A DNA stretch of 64,000 bases from Candidatus Raymondbacteria bacterium RIFOXYA2_FULL_49_16 (GTDB lineage: Bacteria; Fibrobacterota; OXYB2-FULL-49-7; XYB2-FULL-49-35): assembly GCA_001789205.1 (NCBI GenBank), contig MFYT01000004.1, forward strand, positions 25,544 through 89,543. The letters are read 5' to 3'. The notes beneath the pieces were generated by a model, which did no database searches, was not told the DNA's origin, and saw only the letters and a program-made list of their open reading frames with translations. This document shows positions 18,617-27,032 of this stretch, in pieces (position 1 is the first letter of the stretch; each line of letters begins with the position of its first letter). A program made the translations under genes and the position numbers.

Positions 18617-20380
18617 ATGGAAATGCGCATTCATTCCCTGGGTATCTTCGAGGTCATTGTGCCCGAACTTGGGGCCGACCAAATTTTCGACACGGAAAAA
18701 CTCAAAGATTTTTTCACTTCAGCGCTCAACCGCGGGGTCCGGAATTTCTGCATCGACTTCTCGCGTTTTTCATCGCTCGATAAGGCGGTAATAAAATCTA
18801 TCATAAGCTTGAATAAGGTTGTTTTGCGCTCAACCGGCAGACTCACCATTCTCTCCACCAACAGCGCCATCACAGAGACGCTCGACCATTCGGGCATTTC
18901 CGGCATTATCCGCGTCTATCTGTCCGAAGATGAAATCAGCGCAGATTCAAAAGAGATCCTGAAACAGACCGAATCATTCTACATCGGCAACATCAAGCAG
19001 GCCGAACCCCCCAAACACCTGAAGAAAGAGGACACGCCCGAATCCAAGGTAAAAGCCGACACACCGCCAAAAGACCAGTTTGATACGCTCAAGGCTGAAC
19101 TTTCGAGCCTCATCTCATTCGATACCGATGAACCTGAAACGCCATCCACTACCCCGCCACCGCAGCAGCAACCGAAAAAAGAGGAGAGCGTACTCGAGAC
19201 CATTCCGGAGAGGAAAGAACAACCCCGGGAAAAAAGCGAACCCGATACTGGGTGGCTTAAAAAAGACCTCTCAGCCCTCTTTTCCGATTCCTCCGAGCCC
19301 GAGAAAAAACCAGAACCAAAACCCGAGCCGCCAAAGCCAAAGGAAGAAGAAGCGCCTTTTATCTCTTCAGCGCCAAAAACTTTCAAACAAGGTGAACCCA
19401 GGTATCACGCGCCTCGCGCTGTGGAACAACCTGCGCAGTCGCCGAAAAAGCCAGCACCCGCAATGGACCCAGGGTCCCGCAAAACCGGGGAAGGGCCTGT
19501 TCCCGAGAAAAAGAAATCCGGCGTTCCCAAGGCAATACTTGTCATTTTACTTCTTTCCGTTATGGCCGGGGCCGTATATATGTTTGTTTTAAAGCCAGCG
19601 GACGAGAACGCCCCTATCGAGCGTCCAACTAAATATACCGCGGAACAGCCGCCTGTGGAAAAACAACCCTTGGCGCCTCCTGAGGCCGCTCCTGTTGTTC
19701 CTGAAAAACCTGCTGAAGCCGTACCACAACCCGAAGAACAAGTAGAACCTGAAAAAACAGTTAAACCCGAGTTCAGGCCTGCTCCCATGAAGCCGGAGTT
19801 CAAACCCGCTCCTAAGCCTGAACCCAGACCAGCTCCAAAGCCTACTCCAAAGCCAGAACTTAAGCCTGAACCCAAGCCTGCACCCAAACCTGAGCCTAAG
19901 CCCGAACCCAAGCCTGCACCCAAACCTGAGCCTAAGCCCGAACCCAAGCCTGCACCAAAACCTGAGCCTAAGCCCGAACCTAAACAGGAAGCAAAACCTG
20001 CTCCGGCAAAAGCCGCGCCTCAACCTGAAAAAAGCATTGAGGAAGAGGCTGATGATCTTTTTGCCGATGAACCAGCAACAGCGCCTGCTGCAAAAGCCGC
20101 TCCAGTTCCGGCCGCTCCAGCCCCCGCTCCAGCAGCAGCTGCTCCGGCGCCTGCGGCTGCCGGAGGCGGAAGTAGTACTGGGGCAATCTTCATCTCATCG
20201 TCTCCGCCAACTGCCGAGATCATTTATGATGGTAAAGTGGTGGGTACGGCAAACCGCGCGCCGGTCACGCTTCCGGTTGGCACCTACAAAATTACCCTGC
20301 GCAAGGGTTCCATTGAGACTGAAGTCGAAATCGAAGTGCTCGAAGGCAAGAACAAACCCAAGTTCATCAAGCTGAAATAA
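18617..20380 (+). CDS. STAS domain - proline-rich linker - TM helix - PEGA domain protein
   Basis: 587 residues with four clear parts. Residues 1-112 form a STAS-like domain (NFCIDFSRFSSLDKAVIKSI, then LTILSTNSAITETLDHSG). Residues ~115-300 are low-complexity, rich in Pro, Glu and Lys. A single membrane helix (AILVILLLSVMAGAVYMFVL) is at about 305-326. A second long Pro/Lys/Glu/Ala spacer follows, with 12-residue repeats, and a C-terminal PEGA domain (522-587: SSPPTAEIIYDGKVVG, VTLPVGTYKITLRKG). With cytoplasmic N-terminus, the PEGA domain would lie across the periplasm near surface glycans. The function is unknown; a trans-envelope sensor or tether is inference. The M23 gene follows after five bases. 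Confidence 0.8.
   Translation: MEMRIHSLGIFEVIVPELGADQIFDTEKLKDFFTSALNRGVRNFCIDFSRFSSLDKAVIKSIISLNKVVLRSTGRLTILSTNSAITETLDHSGISGIIRVYLSEDEISADSKEILKQTESFYIGNIKQAEPPKHLKKEDTPESKVKADTPPKDQFDTLKAELSSLISFDTDEPETPSTTPPPQQQPKKEESVLETIPERKEQPREKSEPDTGWLKKDLSALFSDSSEPEKKPEPKPEPPKPKEEEAPFISSAPKTFKQGEPRYHAPRAVEQPAQSPKKPAPAMDPGSRKTGEGPVPEKKKSGVPKAILVILLLSVMAGAVYMFVLKPADENAPIERPTKYTAEQPPVEKQPLAPPEAAPVVPEKPAEAVPQPEEQVEPEKTVKPEFRPAPMKPEFKPAPKPEPRPAPKPTPKPELKPEPKPAPKPEPKPEPKPAPKPEPKPEPKPAPKPEPKPEPKQEAKPAPAKAAPQPEKSIEEEADDLFADEPATAPAAKAAPVPAAPAPAPAAAAPAPAAAGGGSSTGAIFISSSPPTAEIIYDGKVVGTANRAPVTLPVGTYKITLRKGSIETEVEIEVLEGKNKPKFIKLK
19868..19975 (+). repeat. Three 36-bp tandem repeats encoding a Pro/Lys/Glu spacer
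   Basis: Units begin at 19868, 19904 and 19940. The first two are identical and the third differs by one base (CCC to CCA). Each encodes the 12 residues EPKPAPKPEPKP. The DNA-level identity indicates recent slippage or unequal crossing-over, so spacer length may vary between strains. Confidence 0.9.
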
Positions 20381-20385
20381 AACCT

Positions 20386-21618
20386 GTGCGCCGTTTTTTC
20401 ATTACCGGCGGCTCAACGGCCATTGGCCTTGTGGTCGCCCTTATGGCTTTTTCCTCTCCCTTTGACCGTGCTCCGGGAAGTGTGCCCGTTATCAAGGCCG
20501 CGCCCCCGCGAATACAAGGGCTTGGCGCGCCACTGGGAAGCGTTGTCCAGAAAGACCAGACCCTCTCACAGATACTAGCTGCGCAGGGGATAAAACCGGA
20601 CAGACATGCGCGCATTGTCCAAACATTGAAGGGCGTCTATGCGACCCATATTTTCCCTGGCCAGGAATACAAAATCACAACAACCCCCGATTCGCTCCTC
20701 ACGACGCTCACGCTAAAATCACGCGACCGGTGCACCGTCTACCGGGTGACGGCCAATGATACCGGCCTGTGCGCGGACTCTCTTGCGCTGCCACTTACCA
20801 AAATAACACGGTCGCTTTCGGGCACGCTGGAATCATCTCTCTACAGCGCCATTTCCTCCCTGGGCGAATCGCCCGAACTCATCCAGGCCATGATCGACCT
20901 TTTCTCCTGGGACATCAACTGGTTCTTTGATCCGCGCGAGGGCGACCATTTCTGCCTCGTCTACGAAAAATATTATTGCGGCGAAGAATTCATGAAATAC
21001 GGACGGATCCTTGCCGCAACGTACGTGAACGGCGACCGCAGGTTCACCGTCTACCATTTCAACCCGGACAGCGTGGTCAACGGCTATTTCAACGAGAACG
21101 GCGTATCTGCCAAAAAAGCGTTTCTCAAGGCGCCTTTGACCTACCACCATATCAGCTCCCGGTTCAGCCGGAGCAGACTGCATCCCATACTCAAGGTCTA
21201 CCGGCCCCATTTTGCCGTTGATTATGCGGCTGCCACAGGCACGCCGGTCAAAGCGGCCGCGGATGGCGTTGTTACCAGCGCGGGTGCGCATGGCGGGTAT
21301 GGAAACATGCTCTCACTCCGCCACGCGGGCTCCTATAATTCTTATTATGGCCACCTCTCAGGTTTTGCGCGGGGCATCCATTCGGGTAACAGGGTGCGCC
21401 AGGGCGATATCATCGGCTACGTGGGAAGCACCGGCCTTGCCACTGGTCCGCACCTTGACTATCGCATATCCCTGAACGGCCGCTTCATCGATCCATTGAA
21501 AATGGCGCCGCCGTCACTCTCCAGCGTACCCGCTCTCTTTGCCGGCGCTTTTGATGAAGTTAAGGAAAAATACCGGCACAAACTTCTTTCCGGCGAACCA
21601 GCCTATGCAGACAAATGA
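20386..21618 (+). CDS. M23-family peptidoglycan metallopeptidase
   Basis: 410 residues from a GTG start at 20386, five bases after the STAS-PEGA stop. The N-terminal hydrophobic segment (AIGLVVALMAFSS) is a signal anchor. A LysM/OapA-like region follows (QTLSQILAAQGIKPD, IFPGQEYKI), then a C-terminal LytM/M23 domain. Metal and catalytic residues are His275 and Asp279 (PHFAVDYAAATG), His323 (YYGHLS) and His356 in GPHLDYR. The usual third ligand of HxH is Asp358 here, a variant found in part of the family. It is expected to cleave peptidoglycan cross-links in the periplasm. The next gene overlaps it by 14 bases. Confidence 0.9.
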   Translation: MRRFFITGGSTAIGLVVALMAFSSPFDRAPGSVPVIKAAPPRIQGLGAPLGSVVQKDQTLSQILAAQGIKPDRHARIVQTLKGVYATHIFPGQEYKITTTPDSLLTTLTLKSRDRCTVYRVTANDTGLCADSLALPLTKITRSLSGTLESSLYSAISSLGESPELIQAMIDLFSWDINWFFDPREGDHFCLVYEKYYCGEEFMKYGRILAATYVNGDRRFTVYHFNPDSVVNGYFNENGVSAKKAFLKAPLTYHHISSRFSRSRLHPILKVYRPHFAVDYAAATGTPVKAAADGVVTSAGAHGGYGNMLSLRHAGSYNSYYGHLSGFARGIHSGNRVRQGDIIGYVGSTGLATGPHLDYRISLNGRFIDPLKMAPPSLSSVPALFAGAFDEVKEKYRHKLLSGEPAYADK

Positions 21619-22015
21619 CACCTACATACGCCGCATCGAGACCGCTGTGGCAAAAGATCCCCGCTATAAAATGCAGGCCTACCTCTTCATCCTCGGCGGC
21701 CTCGAATACACGCTGAAAAAACTCTCGAAAAAGGGCCGGAAGGCCGACCCGAAAAAACAAGTCACCGGCCAGGAACTCTCCCATGGGATCAAGGAATACG
21801 CCCTGGCGCAGTTTGGGCCCACGGCAAAAATGGTTTTTGACCACTGGGGCATACGCGGTTCCGGCGATTTTGGCAATATCGTCTATAATCTGATTGACAC
21901 GGGTCTCATGGGCAAAAGTGAAACAGACCGGATCGAAGACTTTAATAATGTCTTCAGCTTCGAGGATGAATTCGTGAACAACTACCGATTCAAGGTGGAT
22001 CCGCGGCGCCTCTAA
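21605..22015 (+). CDS. Minf_1886-type conserved protein of unknown function
   Basis: 136 residues from the ATG at 21605, inside the end of the M23 gene. An upstream in-frame ATG at 21539 would overlap far more. The sequence has VTGQELSHGIKEYALAQFGP, MVFDHWGIRGSGDFG and VYNLIDTGLMGKSETDR, matching the small Minf_1886 family (known from Planctomycetes, Verrucomicrobia and relatives). That family has no established function. There is no signal peptide. Its stop shares the sequence TAATG with the start of the next gene, so expression is coupled to the glycosyltransferase. Confidence 0.8.
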   Translation: MQTNDTYIRRIETAVAKDPRYKMQAYLFILGGLEYTLKKLSKKGRKADPKKQVTGQELSHGIKEYALAQFGPTAKMVFDHWGIRGSGDFGNIVYNLIDTGLMGKSETDRIEDFNNVFSFEDEFVNNYRFKVDPRRL

Positions 22016-22902
22016 TGGATGCCCCTTTCGTCAGCATCATTGTTCCCACTCTCAACAGGCCCGATTTTTTACGCCAAACTCTGTCCTGCATCCAGCAACA
22101 GACCTACCGTGCGTTTGAAGTGATCGTGGTTGACCAATCAACACCCGCGCGTCCTACGCAGTGCGCGGATATCCCCGACTTCAGGTATTTCCATCTTCCA
22201 AAGCAAAACCTGCCCGCTGCACGCAATCTGGGTATCAGCAATACCCGTGGAAGCATCGTCCTCTTCCTGGACGACGACGTCTCCTTTGGTCCCCTGCTGG
22301 CGGCCGCGCATGTTCGCGCCCACGCCGCCAACCCAGGGGCAGGCGCGGTGACCGGAAGGATACGGCTGAATCCGCCGCATTTTTATCCGCCGCAGAAAAC
22401 CTATGCCCTGCTCGATCCGAAAAGCGGAAAGTATTCGGCCAACTGCGACCTGGACGCAGCAGGCTTTGTCACCTGCATGAGCGGCTGTAATATGTCGCTG
22501 AAAAAAAAGGCTCTGGACGCGGTCGGGCCTTTTGATGCCAACTACCGGGGCAATGCATTGTACGAGGAAATTGATTTTTCCCTTAGGCTTACGCGTAAAG
22601 GTTTTCACATCTGGTTCGAACCCGCGGCCAGCCTCACCCATTTCAGGGCTGACAATGGCGGTTGCAGGGCAAGTGCGGGAACAGCCTACCTCAGGGCCAA
22701 ATTCAGGAACACTGGTTACTTTTTCTCAAAAAACCTCTCTCTGCTTCCCGGGCCCGCGTTTTTTATAGCGCTGAAAAATGAAATCGAGTTTTACACAAGG
22801 GAAAAAGAGGGGGGCCACAGACTCGGCGAGGCGCTGCTCCACTTCTTTTCAGCCTGCCGAGGCCTGGCGCGGGGAGCGCTCAAACGTCTTTCCGGCCTGT
22901 AG
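22015..22902 (+). CDS. Family 2 glycosyltransferase
   Basis: 295 residues. A GT-A fold begins at VSIIVPTLNRPDFLRQTL, with VIVVDQST and the metal-binding VLFLDDDVSFGP (DxD). Later come MSGCNMSLKKKALDAVGPFD and a C-terminal tail with aromatic and basic residues. Such enzymes transfer a sugar from a nucleotide donor to a surface-glycan acceptor at the inner membrane. Its start overlaps the Minf_1886 gene stop by one base. Its end overlaps the convergent GT4 gene by 23 bases. Confidence 0.9.
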   Translation: MDAPFVSIIVPTLNRPDFLRQTLSCIQQQTYRAFEVIVVDQSTPARPTQCADIPDFRYFHLPKQNLPAARNLGISNTRGSIVLFLDDDVSFGPLLAAAHVRAHAANPGAGAVTGRIRLNPPHFYPPQKTYALLDPKSGKYSANCDLDAAGFVTCMSGCNMSLKKKALDAVGPFDANYRGNALYEEIDFSLRLTRKGFHIWFEPAASLTHFRADNGGCRASAGTAYLRAKFRNTGYFFSKNLSLLPGPAFFIALKNEIEFYTREKEGGHRLGEALLHFFSACRGLARGALKRLSGL

Positions 22903-24034
22903 CATTGACCAGCAATCCATATATTCGGGCAAGCTCGCTTCCCAAAACCTCTTCGGTGAACTTTTGACCATGAAGCGCACCCTGGTCAATCATGCTCTTG
23001 CGAAGCGCTGCATTGCTAAGAATGCGCTCCAGGGCATTGGCAAGCGCACTATCATCGAACGGGGCAACATACAGGCTTGCGGCGCCTCCTGCTTCGGAAA
23101 AACAGCTTCCCCTGCTGGTGATCACCGGTACCCTGCTTGCAAGGGCCTCGGCAATGGGCAAACCAAAACCTTCGAACACTGAGGGATAGGCGAACACTGA
23201 AGCCCCCTGATATAATGCGGGCAGGTCGCACGGATCAGCGTGGCCCAGGAACACAACCGACGCCTCAAGCTTCTTGCCGGTAATATACGATTTTACGGAA
23301 CTAAAATAGCTCCCCGATCCACTGCCGCAGACAACAAGGGACATTGGCACGCTGGCACGCACGCGCTCAACCGCCTTGACCAGAGAAAACAGATTCTTGC
23401 GCCGGGTAATTGAACCCACGGAAAGAATGTACTGACCTGAAAGACCATAGCGGCCCCGCACTTCGGTTATCGCCTCTTCAGAAAGGGGAACAAAATAGGC
23501 CGGATCCACGCTGGGATACACCACGCGTATCTTTTCCGGATCACAGTTAAGAAAGGCGCACAGATCGTCCCTGGTCTGGCGGCTGTCGGCAACAACGCAG
23601 GAAGCAACGCGCACCGCATGCCTGCACTTTGCCGCATACACCTTTCTATCGACAAATGGATAGGTCTCCGGATAGCGCAGAAAGATGAGATCGTGGATGG
23701 TGACCACGCTCCGGGTCCTGGTTTTTTCAATGCCCCAGGGCAGTTCATTGGTCAATCCATGGTAGATATCCAGCGCATCGCGCCCTATTTCAGATGAAAG
23801 AAAGAGCGAACGCCAGAGGGGATGGAGGGCCTCCAACACCCGCGTACGGGGCGTCCGGAAAACAGTGTTGCCCGATAGGGAAAACGCTCCGCCTGGTACA
23901 GGCTTTTTTGGACAATACAAAAACAGTTTCGCATCGGGCAATTGGCGCTGCACAGCGCGAAGCGCCGCACGGCTGTAGGCGCCAAGGCCAGTGGCATTGA
24001 AAAAAGCGCGCTTTGCGTCAAATCCGATATTCAT
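22880..24034 (-). CDS. Family 4 glycosyltransferase
   Basis: 384 residues with the two-domain GT-B pattern. The N-terminus IGFDAKRAFFNATGLGAYSR is typical of mannosyltransferase-like GT4 enzymes of lipopolysaccharide or capsule synthesis. The C-terminal donor site has YILSVGSITRRKN, then VFAYPSVFEGFGLPIAEAL with the E-x7-E pattern. Its start overlaps the GT9 stop by four bases, making it the last gene of a four-gene glycosyltransferase run read from 26865 down. The donor sugar is not predictable. Confidence 0.92.
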   Translation of the reverse strand: MNIGFDAKRAFFNATGLGAYSRAALRAVQRQLPDAKLFLYCPKKPVPGGAFSLSGNTVFRTPRTRVLEALHPLWRSLFLSSEIGRDALDIYHGLTNELPWGIEKTRTRSVVTIHDLIFLRYPETYPFVDRKVYAAKCRHAVRVASCVVADSRQTRDDLCAFLNCDPEKIRVVYPSVDPAYFVPLSEEAITEVRGRYGLSGQYILSVGSITRRKNLFSLVKAVERVRASVPMSLVVCGSGSGSYFSSVKSYITGKKLEASVVFLGHADPCDLPALYQGASVFAYPSVFEGFGLPIAEALASRVPVITSRGSCFSEAGGAASLYVAPFDDSALANALERILSNAALRKSMIDQGALHGQKFTEEVLGSELARIYGLLVNATGRKDV

Positions 24035-25002
24035 AGGCGCTGCGGTCCTTTTTTATCCCAGGCAATGATAACGGCAAGCACCTGTTCCACGGAAATGTCC
24101 GCAGGATCGGGGGCTGATACTGTGGATGCCCGACTGCCCACAGGCGCCCATCTGCCCGGATGCGTGGGAGGCCGGTCTGTATGTATGCCAAGCACACGGC
24201 GGCCAAGGGCAGCGGCTATGTGCGCCGGACCTGTACTCGATGCGACAAACCCATCCGATGCCGCGATAAAGGAGATAAGCCCCGAAAGGTCTGTCTCGGG
24301 TAGAAGCCTGCAGGCCGCAACGCCAAAGGCCGTCCGTATCTGTTCCCGTTCATGGCCATTGCCCGATAAAACAACATTGAATCTTTCCGATGGAAGGCGC
24401 GCTGCAAGATCGACAAAATGCTCCATAGGCCATACCGGAGCGCTTCCGCGCGACCCTGGGTGAAGAACCAGATTGAACCGCGCCGGATCGATGCACTTGG
24501 CCAGAGTTGGGTGCAGTTCGGGCACTCGCGTAAGGCCATACAATAATGGAATACTTTTAAGCGGGAATCCGGCAGGGCCAATGATGGGCGCAAGCAAAAG
24601 TAGGTTCAACTGCGCCTCGTGCAGGCGCGATCCTGACCGTTTTACCATGACACGCCGGTTGCAGGTAAGCCAATGATACCATCGCCGCAGCGTGCCAATG
24701 CGCAGCGGTATGCGCGCCCGTGAACACAGCCGGGCTATCCAGGGAACGGGGAACACATGCACAACCGCGTCAAAACCCGCTTTTTTGAGGCGTTCGGCGG
24801 CCCTGTCCAATCCCGCTGCCTCAAGCTCCTCGCGCACGATAATCTCATCCACGTTTGCGCATACGGCAACCAAGGGCTGCACATGCGCGCTGCAGAGAAA
24901 TCCGACCCTGCATGCCGGTTGCCACGCCTTAAGCGCGCCCGCAAGCGGTAGCGTGCAGACGACATCACCTATTTTATCCGTGCGGCTGATGAGTATCTTC
25001 AT
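24031..25002 (-). CDS. Family 9 glycosyltransferase (heptosyltransferase-like)
   Basis: 323 residues. The N-terminus MKILISRTDKIGDVVCTLP and the C-terminal VLHPGSRGSAPVWP plus SSTGPAHIAAALGRRVLGIH are the signatures of ADP-heptose:LPS heptosyltransferases (WaaC/WaaF/RfaQ). These add heptose to the lipopolysaccharide inner core at the cytoplasmic face of the inner membrane. It overlaps the upstream GT2 gene by 29 bases and the downstream GT4 by four. This implies the organism makes an LPS with a heptose-type core, though which heptose position is unclear. Confidence 0.9.
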   Translation of the reverse strand: MKILISRTDKIGDVVCTLPLAGALKAWQPACRVGFLCSAHVQPLVAVCANVDEIIVREELEAAGLDRAAERLKKAGFDAVVHVFPVPWIARLCSRARIPLRIGTLRRWYHWLTCNRRVMVKRSGSRLHEAQLNLLLLAPIIGPAGFPLKSIPLLYGLTRVPELHPTLAKCIDPARFNLVLHPGSRGSAPVWPMEHFVDLAARLPSERFNVVLSGNGHEREQIRTAFGVAACRLLPETDLSGLISFIAASDGFVASSTGPAHIAAALGRRVLGIHTDRPPTHPGRWAPVGSRASTVSAPDPADISVEQVLAVIIAWDKKGPQRL

Positions 25003-25747
25003 GGTTCAAACGGTACAAGCCCGCGTATTTAAGGTAATTTGCCAATGCGGAAACCAGCGCAATGGTGAGTCCGTCCCTTCCATCAAGGAACCCGAGACGG
25101 AACAGATAGTCCCGGACAAAGCGCGCCGCTGGCCTGAGTAATACGCCAGCGCGCGACACCCGCCTGCCCCGTGCGTGCAATTCGCTGATGGCGATCTTAG
25201 TAAAACGCGAGGCTTGCCGGACATGCTCGTCCAATGATTCGTACGAACAGTGGACCAGGTCGCCGCGAATCCTGACAATGCGTGAACCCGGCTTCATGAC
25301 AACGGCGTTGTGCGGGTTGACGCCGCCGAATTCACCGCAATCCGTCCGCCACAACCGAACCTTGCGGTCAGGGTACCATCCGCCATGGTTGACCGGCTTT
25401 CCGCAATAAATGTTGCGGCGGTTGAACGCATACGCGTCTGCGCTGAAATCTTTTTTTACTTCAATAATTGATTGCCGCAATTCTGGAGAAAGGTATTCAT
25501 CCGCATCAATGGAAAGTACTTGCGGGTTGTTGGCCTGTGCCACGGCAAACCGTACCTGCTCCACATAACCCTCAAAGGCATGGGTGACAACACGGGCGCC
25601 TTTCTGGCGGCAAATCTCGACCGTATTGTCCATTGATCCCGAATCGACCACTACAATCTCGTCCGCAACTGGCGCCACTGAATCCAGACACCTGCCTATC
25701 TTCTCTTCTTCGTCCTGGGCTATGATTATAACCGACAACTTGATCAT
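24974..25747 (-). CDS. Family 2 glycosyltransferase, LPS-core WaaE/KdtX-like
   Basis: 257 residues from the ATG at 25747, which shares ATGA with the upstream stop; an ATG at 25792 lies inside that gene and adds 15 unrelated residues. Motifs are LSVIIIAQDEEEKIGRCLDS, EIVVVDSGSMDNTVEI and VLSIDADEYLSPELRQSI. The phrase NRRNIYCGKPVNHGGWYPD and the end pattern (DYLFRLGFLDGRDGLTIAL) are typical of the WaaE/KdtX beta-glucosyltransferase group that decorates LPS core heptose. This fits the adjacent heptosyltransferase-like gene. Confidence 0.9.
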   Translation of the reverse strand: MIKLSVIIIAQDEEEKIGRCLDSVAPVADEIVVVDSGSMDNTVEICRQKGARVVTHAFEGYVEQVRFAVAQANNPQVLSIDADEYLSPELRQSIIEVKKDFSADAYAFNRRNIYCGKPVNHGGWYPDRKVRLWRTDCGEFGGVNPHNAVVMKPGSRIVRIRGDLVHCSYESLDEHVRQASRFTKIAISELHARGRRVSRAGVLLRPAARFVRDYLFRLGFLDGRDGLTIALVSALANYLKYAGLYRLNHEDTHQPHG

Positions 25748-26865
25748 TGGCGCACTGCCTTCTTTTCCGTATCCTGGCAGAGACGCTCCCATGCACGGCC
25801 AAACTCCTTCATGTTGAAAGGACCGCGCGCCTGCTCTTCATTGAACCTGCCGAACCTAAGCCGCTTGCTCCTGTCGTCCGCCAGCTGTTTTATTGCGTCG
25901 GCAAGGGCATGCCCGTCCCGCGGCCGTACCACAATACCGCCCTTGCCGTTTTGTACGATCTCAGGAACGCCATGCACATTAGTAGCAACCAGAGGCAGGC
26001 CAAAACACATCATCTCAAGACCAATGCGGCAGATTGCCTCTGATCCGACCGAAGCCACAACACCGATAGTAAGGGAAGGAAGAATCTCACGTACATCAGC
26101 GGCGCGCGGAAGAAAAAAAACATTGGCCCGCGCTTCAGGCCGCAGCAACGCTTCAAGGTCTGTTCGTTTTACCGCGCACTCCTCGCCGCTTACCAGGAAC
26201 TTAATATCAGGTCTTCCGGAAAGGAGGTTCGCGGCCTCCATGAGATACCGATGGCCTTTGACCGGATCGAGCCGGGCGACAATGCCCGTAAGAACAACGT
26301 CATCAGCAAGGCCCAATTCGCTGCGCACGTTTCTTTGCGGTGCAAAATCCCTGAACCCGGCGCAATCAATGGGCTGGGGAACAACCGTGACCATGTCTGG
26401 TCCAATGCCAAACCCCTCATAATACCCTTTCATGAACAAGGAGGGGACCACCTTTGTATCAATGATTTTTTTATACAGAAAACGGTTCAGAGGATTGTCG
26501 CGGGGCTGCCTGATATCAGCGCGAACATCAATGGTACGCAATCCTGTCCGGGAAAAAGGCGCGGCTGCTGCTGCCAGCAGGCGGTCCTCGCCCCGGTGGG
26601 TCACCATCACATCGATCTGATTATCATGGATAAACTTCCTGAGCCGCACGACTGAAAGACACAATTTAATGGGGTTGAATGAATTGGGGTAGATACCGGA
26701 TACCGTGGGGAAGTTGCGCGTCTGCGCCGCGGAGATGATTGGTGAACCCGCGATGCCGCTGAAAAAGACCTCCGCGCCCTGACTGCGCATGGCAAGGCCC
26801 GCGTCGAGCGCGTATTGCGCGCACGCATTGAACCACCGGACGGAAATGAGATGAAGTACACGCAT
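25744..26865 (-). CDS. Family 4 glycosyltransferase
   Basis: 373 residues with GT-B fold. The N-terminus is MRVLHLISVRWFNACAQ, and the acceptor domain has VDVRADIRQPRDNPLN. The donor domain has VVLTGIVARLDPVKGHRYLM and later IGLEMMCFGLPLVATNVHG. It is the first gene of the four-gene glycan run, starting right after the tRNA-Sec gene (about 10 bases from the tRNA 3' end). The tRNA and this gene may therefore share a transcript. Sugar specificity is unknown. Confidence 0.9.
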   Translation of the reverse strand: MRVLHLISVRWFNACAQYALDAGLAMRSQGAEVFFSGIAGSPIISAAQTRNFPTVSGIYPNSFNPIKLCLSVVRLRKFIHDNQIDVMVTHRGEDRLLAAAAAPFSRTGLRTIDVRADIRQPRDNPLNRFLYKKIIDTKVVPSLFMKGYYEGFGIGPDMVTVVPQPIDCAGFRDFAPQRNVRSELGLADDVVLTGIVARLDPVKGHRYLMEAANLLSGRPDIKFLVSGEECAVKRTDLEALLRPEARANVFFLPRAADVREILPSLTIGVVASVGSEAICRIGLEMMCFGLPLVATNVHGVPEIVQNGKGGIVVRPRDGHALADAIKQLADDRSKRLRFGRFNEEQARGPFNMKEFGRAWERLCQDTEKKAVRQ

Positions 26866-26874
26866 ATAAATAAC

Positions 26875-26967
26875 CGGAAGAGGCAGGAATCGAACCCACC
26901 ACGGACAGTATTATCCGCCCGCATACGGTTTTGAAGACCGCTGGAGACACCAGTCCCCGTCTCTTCC
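26875..26967 (-). tRNA. selC: tRNA-Sec (UCA anticodon)
   Basis: 93 bases on the minus strand. The 5' end GGAAGAG pairs with CTCTTCC at the 3' end. The D-arm has a six-base-pair stem (GGGGAC with GTCTCC), unusual for tRNA and typical of tRNA-Sec. The anticodon loop is CTTCAAA (UCA), and the variable arm is long and base-paired. The T-loop is TTCGATT, with discriminator G and no encoded CCA. Sequence and layout closely follow E. coli selC. It lies in the same stretch as selA and selB and reads UGA as selenocysteine. Confidence 0.96.
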
Positions 26968-27032
26968 GTCAATAGTATATTATTTTCCCGGAAAATGGGG
27001 CAAGGAACAATCGCGGAGTTGACACAAAAATA

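Noticed and set aside
19589..20023. Antisense frames over the Pro/Lys repeats (Gly/Ser- and Phe/Arg-rich)
   Set aside because: These are by-products of the codon repeats. They have no starts with ribosome sites.
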